In this document: positions 7,507 to 9,510 of the stretch, piece after piece
Layout: each line of letters begins with the position of its first letter
Position numbering within the stretch: the first letter of the stretch is position 1
DNA from: an uncultured Clostridiaceae bacterium
Lineage (GTDB): Bacteria > Bacillota > Clostridia > Lachnospirales > Lachnospiraceae
NCBI GenBank assembly: GCA_947175375.1
Contig: CAMWMT010000065.1
Location: 1 to 9,510 of the forward strand
Length of the DNA stretch: 9,510 nucleotides
Direction: 5' to 3'
Program-made: the position numbers and the translations under genes
The notes under the pieces: model-generated
What the model was told of the DNA's origin: nothing
The model's database searches: none
The model's input: the letters and a program-made list of their open reading frames with translations, nothing else

Positions 7507-7555
7507 GCCGTTCTGCTGATGTATTTGTCCTCCCTCTGGTCGGACGCAGAACGGC
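7507..7555 (-). repeat. Leader hairpin upstream of glgC
   Basis: GCCGTTCTGC (7507-7516) and GCAGAACGGC (7546-7555) are perfect ten-base inverted repeats. GTCC (7527-7530) and GGAC (7542-7545) extend the stem, across a ten-base bulge on one side. The stem would lie in the 5' leader of the longer glgC transcript. No U-tract follows, so it is not an intrinsic terminator by itself. Its function is unknown. Confidence 0.6.
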
Positions 7556-7557
7556 GC

Positions 7558-7584
7558 GGTATAATCCTTTATCAGGATTATACC
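7558..7584. repeat. Perfect 11-bp palindrome overlapping the outer glgC -10
   Basis: GGTATAATCCT (7558-7568) and AGGATTATACC (7574-7584) are exact inverted repeats around a five-base centre. The right arm contains the minus-strand -10 of the outer glgC promoter, and the left arm presents a TATAAT on the plus strand. Position and symmetry suit an operator for a dimeric regulator. A hairpin at the very 5' end of the transcript is less likely, because RNA would start inside the palindrome. Confidence 0.65.
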
Positions 7585-7605
7585 ATATCTTCTGTGAATA
7601 GTGAA
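7577..7605 (-). promoter_or_regulatory. Candidate outer promoter (P1) for glgC-glgD-spoVG
   Basis: On the minus strand TTCACT (7605-7600) and TATAAT (7582-7577) are separated by 17 bases. The -10 is perfect and carries the TG-N extension; the -35 matches 4/6. A-tract-rich DNA lies just upstream of the -35, like an UP element. Transcription would start near 7570 and give a leader of roughly 148 bases with several hairpins. It is the best promoter seen for the leftward operon. Confidence 0.6.
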
Positions 7606-7763
7606 TATTTTCACACAAAATTGTCCTCGTTTTTTTGTCATTTTTCGATATTTTATTTATTTTCAAAAAACACCGAGATTATATTTTCGTCATTTTTCAC
7701 AGAAAATTTCCAATTTTTGCATGTTTTTTAATATTCCTTTTCATTTTATTTTATCTTCCCTCA

Positions 7764-7791
7764 TTGATTTTTCCCATAAAGAAAGTATAAT
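7764..7791 (+). promoter_or_regulatory. Candidate sigma-A promoter for murC
   Basis: TTGATT (7764-7769) and TATAAT (7786-7791) are separated by 16 bases. The -10 is perfect and the -35 matches 4/6. Transcription would start near 7798, leaving a leader of only about 18 bases that consists mainly of the ribosome binding site AAAGGAG (7801-7807). Confidence 0.65.
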
Positions 7792-7815
7792 AAAAAGAAA
7801 AAAGGAGATGTTTCC

Positions 7816-9201
7816 ATGTATCAGATAGATTTTCATATTCCAGTGCATGTTCATTTTATCGGCATCGGCGGGATCAGCATGAGCGGCCTTGCCGAGATCC
7901 TCTTAAAAGAAGGCTTCACTATATCCGGCTCCGATGCCAGCCGTTCCGCGCTCACCAGCCATCTGGAAAGCCTTGGGGCTTCCATCGCCTATGGACAGCG
8001 TGCGGAGAATATCCACGGCGATATCGATGTGGTCGTCTATACTGCTGCCATCCATCCGGACAATCCGGAATATGCAGCTGCCGAAGCAGCTGGGATTCCG
8101 ACGCTCACAAGAGCGGAGTTACTAGGACAGATCATGCGCAATTACCACACGGCCATCGCAGTGGCAGGCACCCATGGAAAGACCACCACGACCTCCATGC
8201 TCTCCACCCTGCTTCTGGCTGCAGAAAAAGACCCGACCATCACGGTAGGCGGTATCCTGCCGGAGATCGGAGGCAACATCCGGGTCGGACATTCCGATAC
8301 CTTTTTGACAGAAGCCTGTGAGTACACCAACAGCTATCTGTCCTTTTATCCAACCGTCAGCATCATACTGAATATCGAAGAAGACCATATGGATTTCTTT
8401 AAGGACCTTGCAGATATCCGCTCTTCCTTCCACCAGTTCGCCGGGCTTCTTCCGGACGACGGGCTTCTGGTCTTAAATGGAGAGATCGAACGCCCGGAAG
8501 AGATCACGGACGATATCAGGGCCCATTTTGTCACCTATGGACTGACAGGAACAGAGGATTATTCCGCTGATCCGGACAGCATTACTTGGGATGAACGGGG
8601 CTGCGCCTCCTTCCTGTTATACCATCAGAAAGAAGCAGTGGGTCCGGTCACGCTGAATGTTCCGGGAATCCACAATGTGTCGAACGCACTGGCGGCTCTG
8701 GCAGCCGCACTGGAGCTTGGCATTGGATTCGACCAGGCCGCGTCTGGACTGAGCGATTTTCACGGCACTGACCGTCGCTTCCAGTACAAGGGACAACGGC
8801 AAGGTGTGACGATTGTTGACGATTACGCACACCATCCCACCGAGATCCGGGCAACACTTACGACTGCTGCACACTGTCCCCACCGGGATATCTGGTGCGT
8901 CTTCCAGCCGCATACCTACACCCGCACCCAGGCGTTTCTGAAAGAATTCGCCCAGGCTCTCTCTCTTGCGGATCATGTGGTTCTCGCCGATATCTATGCC
9001 GCAAGGGAACAGAATACCATCGGCATCAGTTCCGAAGATCTCTTAAAAGAACTGCAAAAAACCGGAACCGACTGCTGCTACCTTCCGTCTTTTGAAGAAA
9101 TTGAAAAATTTTTATCAGAAAAATGTATGCACGGGGACCTGTTGATAACTATGGGTGCCGGAGATGTGCTGAAAATCGGGGAAAATCTGCTTTCCAGATA
9201 A
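7816..9201 (+). CDS. murC: UDP-N-acetylmuramate--L-alanine ligase
   Basis: The 461-residue protein has the usual length for MurC, the cytoplasmic ATP-dependent ligase that joins L-alanine to UDP-MurNAc, the first step of the peptidoglycan stem. The three Mur ligase domains are visible. The N-terminal Rossmann part has VHFIGIGGISMSGLA (12-25). The central ATPase has AGTHGKTTTTS (117-127), EACEYTNSYL (166-175) and HNVSNALAA (286-294). The C-terminal domain has GTDRRFQ (317-323), DDYAHHPTE (335-343), FQPHTYTRT (363-371) and MGAGD (446-450). AAAGGAG lies eight bases before the ATG. It is transcribed away from glgC and appears to be the only gene of its transcript in this window, since a terminator-like hairpin starts just after its stop. 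The 3' end contains TGTTGATAA (9140-9148), a near-consensus DnaA box that belongs with the cluster downstream. Confidence 0.98.
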   Translation: MYQIDFHIPVHVHFIGIGGISMSGLAEILLKEGFTISGSDASRSALTSHLESLGASIAYGQRAENIHGDIDVVVYTAAIHPDNPEYAAAEAAGIPTLTRAELLGQIMRNYHTAIAVAGTHGKTTTTSMLSTLLLAAEKDPTITVGGILPEIGGNIRVGHSDTFLTEACEYTNSYLSFYPTVSIILNIEEDHMDFFKDLADIRSSFHQFAGLLPDDGLLVLNGEIERPEEITDDIRAHFVTYGLTGTEDYSADPDSITWDERGCASFLLYHQKEAVGPVTLNVPGIHNVSNALAALAAALELGIGFDQAASGLSDFHGTDRRFQYKGQRQGVTIVDDYAHHPTEIRATLTTAAHCPHRDIWCVFQPHTYTRTQAFLKEFAQALSLADHVVLADIYAAREQNTIGISSEDLLKELQKTGTDCCYLPSFEEIEKFLSEKCMHGDLLITMGAGDVLKIGENLLSR

Positions 9202-9203
9202 AG

Positions 9204-9400
9204 TTATCCACATTATCCACATGTTTATCAACATAATAAGTTGTATAGGCATGTGGATTTTTTCGTGGATAAGACATTTACATAATACACACAGGACCGC
9301 ATCCCAAAAATCCTTTATTTTTCCCTGTTTTCCGTCGTTTCTTGTCGAATTAGGTTTCCCATAATGAAAACTGTCCACCAAGTTATCCACATTATCCACA
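9204..9400. promoter_or_regulatory. DnaA-box cluster
   Basis: Perfect DnaA boxes TTATCCACA lie at 9204-9212, 9213-9221, 9383-9391 and 9392-9400, in two head-to-tail pairs with no spacing. A 24-base segment containing each pair is identical in both copies (9201-9224 and 9380-9403). One-mismatch boxes are TTATCAACA (9225-9233), its complement TGTTGATAA in murC (9140-9148), and CGTGGATAA on the reverse strand (9264-9272). TGTGGATTT (9252-9260) has two mismatches. DnaA, the replication initiator, binds such boxes at origins, at titration loci and in promoters it controls. dnaA or dnaN cannot be seen, and rpmH, the usual neighbour of clostridial oriC, is absent. A DnaA-titrating or regulatory cluster, perhaps controlling the rightward gene beyond the edge, is therefore favoured over oriC itself. 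Confidence 0.8.
9215..9263 (+). terminator. Intrinsic terminator of murC, built from DnaA-box sequence
   Basis: ATCCACATG (9215-9223) and CATGTGGAT (9250-9258) form a perfect nine-base stem. A further imperfect inner stem, TATCAAC with GTTGTATA, follows. The T-run 9258-9263 ends the structure 14 bases after the murC stop codon starts the spacer. The left arm is the second DnaA box and the right arm its partial mirror copy. Confidence 0.6.
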
Positions 9401-9467
9401 TGTATTACACTGCCCTTTTTCCGCTTCCCTGTGGCTTTTTCGACCTATTTTCTTTTTTCAAAGCTTG

Positions 9468-9476
9468 TGATATAAT
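9468..9476 (+). promoter_or_regulatory. Extended -10 of a rightward promoter
   Basis: TGATATAAT is a perfect extended -10 element. No convincing -35 was found, as the upstream DNA is a T-rich run. The start would be near 9483, so the gene or RNA it serves lies beyond the right edge. Confidence 0.5.
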
Positions 9477-9509
9477 GTCACCAACTGGAGCGAAGCGGAA
9501 GTTGATGAC
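9477..9509 (+). repeat. Dyad at the start of the rightward transcript
   Basis: GTCA (9477-9480) with TGAC (9506-9509), and CAACT (9482-9486) with AGTTG (9500-9504), form a dyad with one mismatch. The centre contains GCGAAGC. It overlaps the expected transcription start, so it may be an operator or the first hairpin of a leader RNA cut by the window edge. It was not recognised as a known RNA family. Confidence 0.45.
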
Positions 9510-9510
9510 C

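Larger units (their letters stand above)
7423..7815. other. Divergent control region between glgC and murC
   Basis: This 393-base stretch holds no full gene. The left third (about 7471-7584) is GC-richer and full of inverted repeats. It carries the glgC leader, a possible leader peptide and two extended -10 elements facing glgC. The right part (7590-7790) is very AT-rich. Runs of four to seven T are centred near 7633, 7643, 7652, 7661, 7685, 7695, 7716 and 7726, mostly 9-11 bases apart, which suggests intrinsic curvature or UP-element activity. GTCATTTTTC occurs twice (7637-7646 and 7689-7698), 52 bases apart. The murC promoter closes the region. No tRNA or known riboswitch was recognised. 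Confidence 0.8.
9202..9510. other. Gene-free stretch after murC: terminator, DnaA boxes, next promoter
   Basis: No coding sequence is credible in these 309 bases. They hold the murC terminator and the DnaA-box cluster, then a T- and A-rich spacer (9273-9379) in which no gene was recognised. A second DnaA-box pair, pyrimidine-rich DNA, an extended -10 and a short dyad follow at the edge. Confidence 0.75.

Noticed and set aside
7423..7641. N-terminal extension of glgC to an ATG at 7641
   Set aside because: It reads through promoters and inverted repeats, is unlike GlgC, and the GTG at 7422 has a better ribosome binding site.
6997..7731. 244-codon open frame on the plus strand
   Set aside because: It is antisense to the conserved GlgC N-terminal domain and runs into promoter and palindrome sequence; no family resemblance.
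9115..9399. 94-codon minus-strand frame after murC
   Set aside because: It translates the DnaA-box repeats and the murC 3' end in reverse; no ribosome binding site or family similarity.
9204..9400. Calling this oriC
   Set aside because: The boxes fit, but the neighbouring gene is murC, dnaA/dnaN are not in view, and no clear unwinding element was identified.
1..9510. CRISPR arrays, tRNA or rRNA genes, insertion sequence genes, toxin-antitoxin or defence genes
   Set aside because: None is visible; all long coding regions are housekeeping families and no spaced repeat array occurs.

Overview
The window looks like a chromosomal segment of a low-to-mid GC Firmicute of class Clostridia, most likely Lachnospiraceae. 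The protein families suggest this (SpoVG, the paired GlgC/GlgD, a Gram-positive type foldase lipoprotein), as do the AGGAGG-type ribosome binding sites and the gene order. In Clostridium, murC, spoVG, glmU, prs, pth, mfd and a prsA-like gene are neighbours (recalled, not searched). Here the same backbone is present, but glgC-glgD occupies the place next to spoVG where glmU is usual.

Layout. Positions 1-7422 read leftward (minus strand) in the order glgC, glgD, spoVG, pth, mfd and a partial prsA-like foldase gene that runs off the left edge. glgC and glgD overlap by one base, spoVG follows after 43 bases, and mfd starts 9 bases after the pth stop. Two long imperfect palindromes sit in this run. 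One of 156 bp lies between spoVG and pth, followed by a good sigma-A-like promoter for pth. One of 90 bp lies between mfd and the foldase gene. Positions 7423-7815 are a divergent control region. Its left part is GC-richer and structured, with two extended -10 elements facing glgC, stacked inverted repeats and a possible 22-codon leader ORF whose stop overlaps the glgC start. Its right part is AT-rich with phased T-tracts leading to the murC promoter. murC (7816-9201) reads rightward and ends in a terminator hairpin. That hairpin is built from DnaA-box sequences and lies in a DnaA-box cluster (9204-9400) with four perfect TTATCCACA boxes. A strong extended -10 and a dyad follow at the right edge, so another rightward transcript begins there.

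Roles. GlgC and GlgD make ADP-glucose for glycogen (granulose). SpoVG is an RNA/DNA-binding regulator. Pth recycles peptidyl-tRNA, Mfd couples repair to stalled transcription, and the foldase acts outside the membrane. MurC adds the first amino acid of the peptidoglycan stem. All coding genes belong to known families. The points most worth a second look are non-coding: the DnaA-box cluster after murC, the glgC leader, and the two long palindromes.
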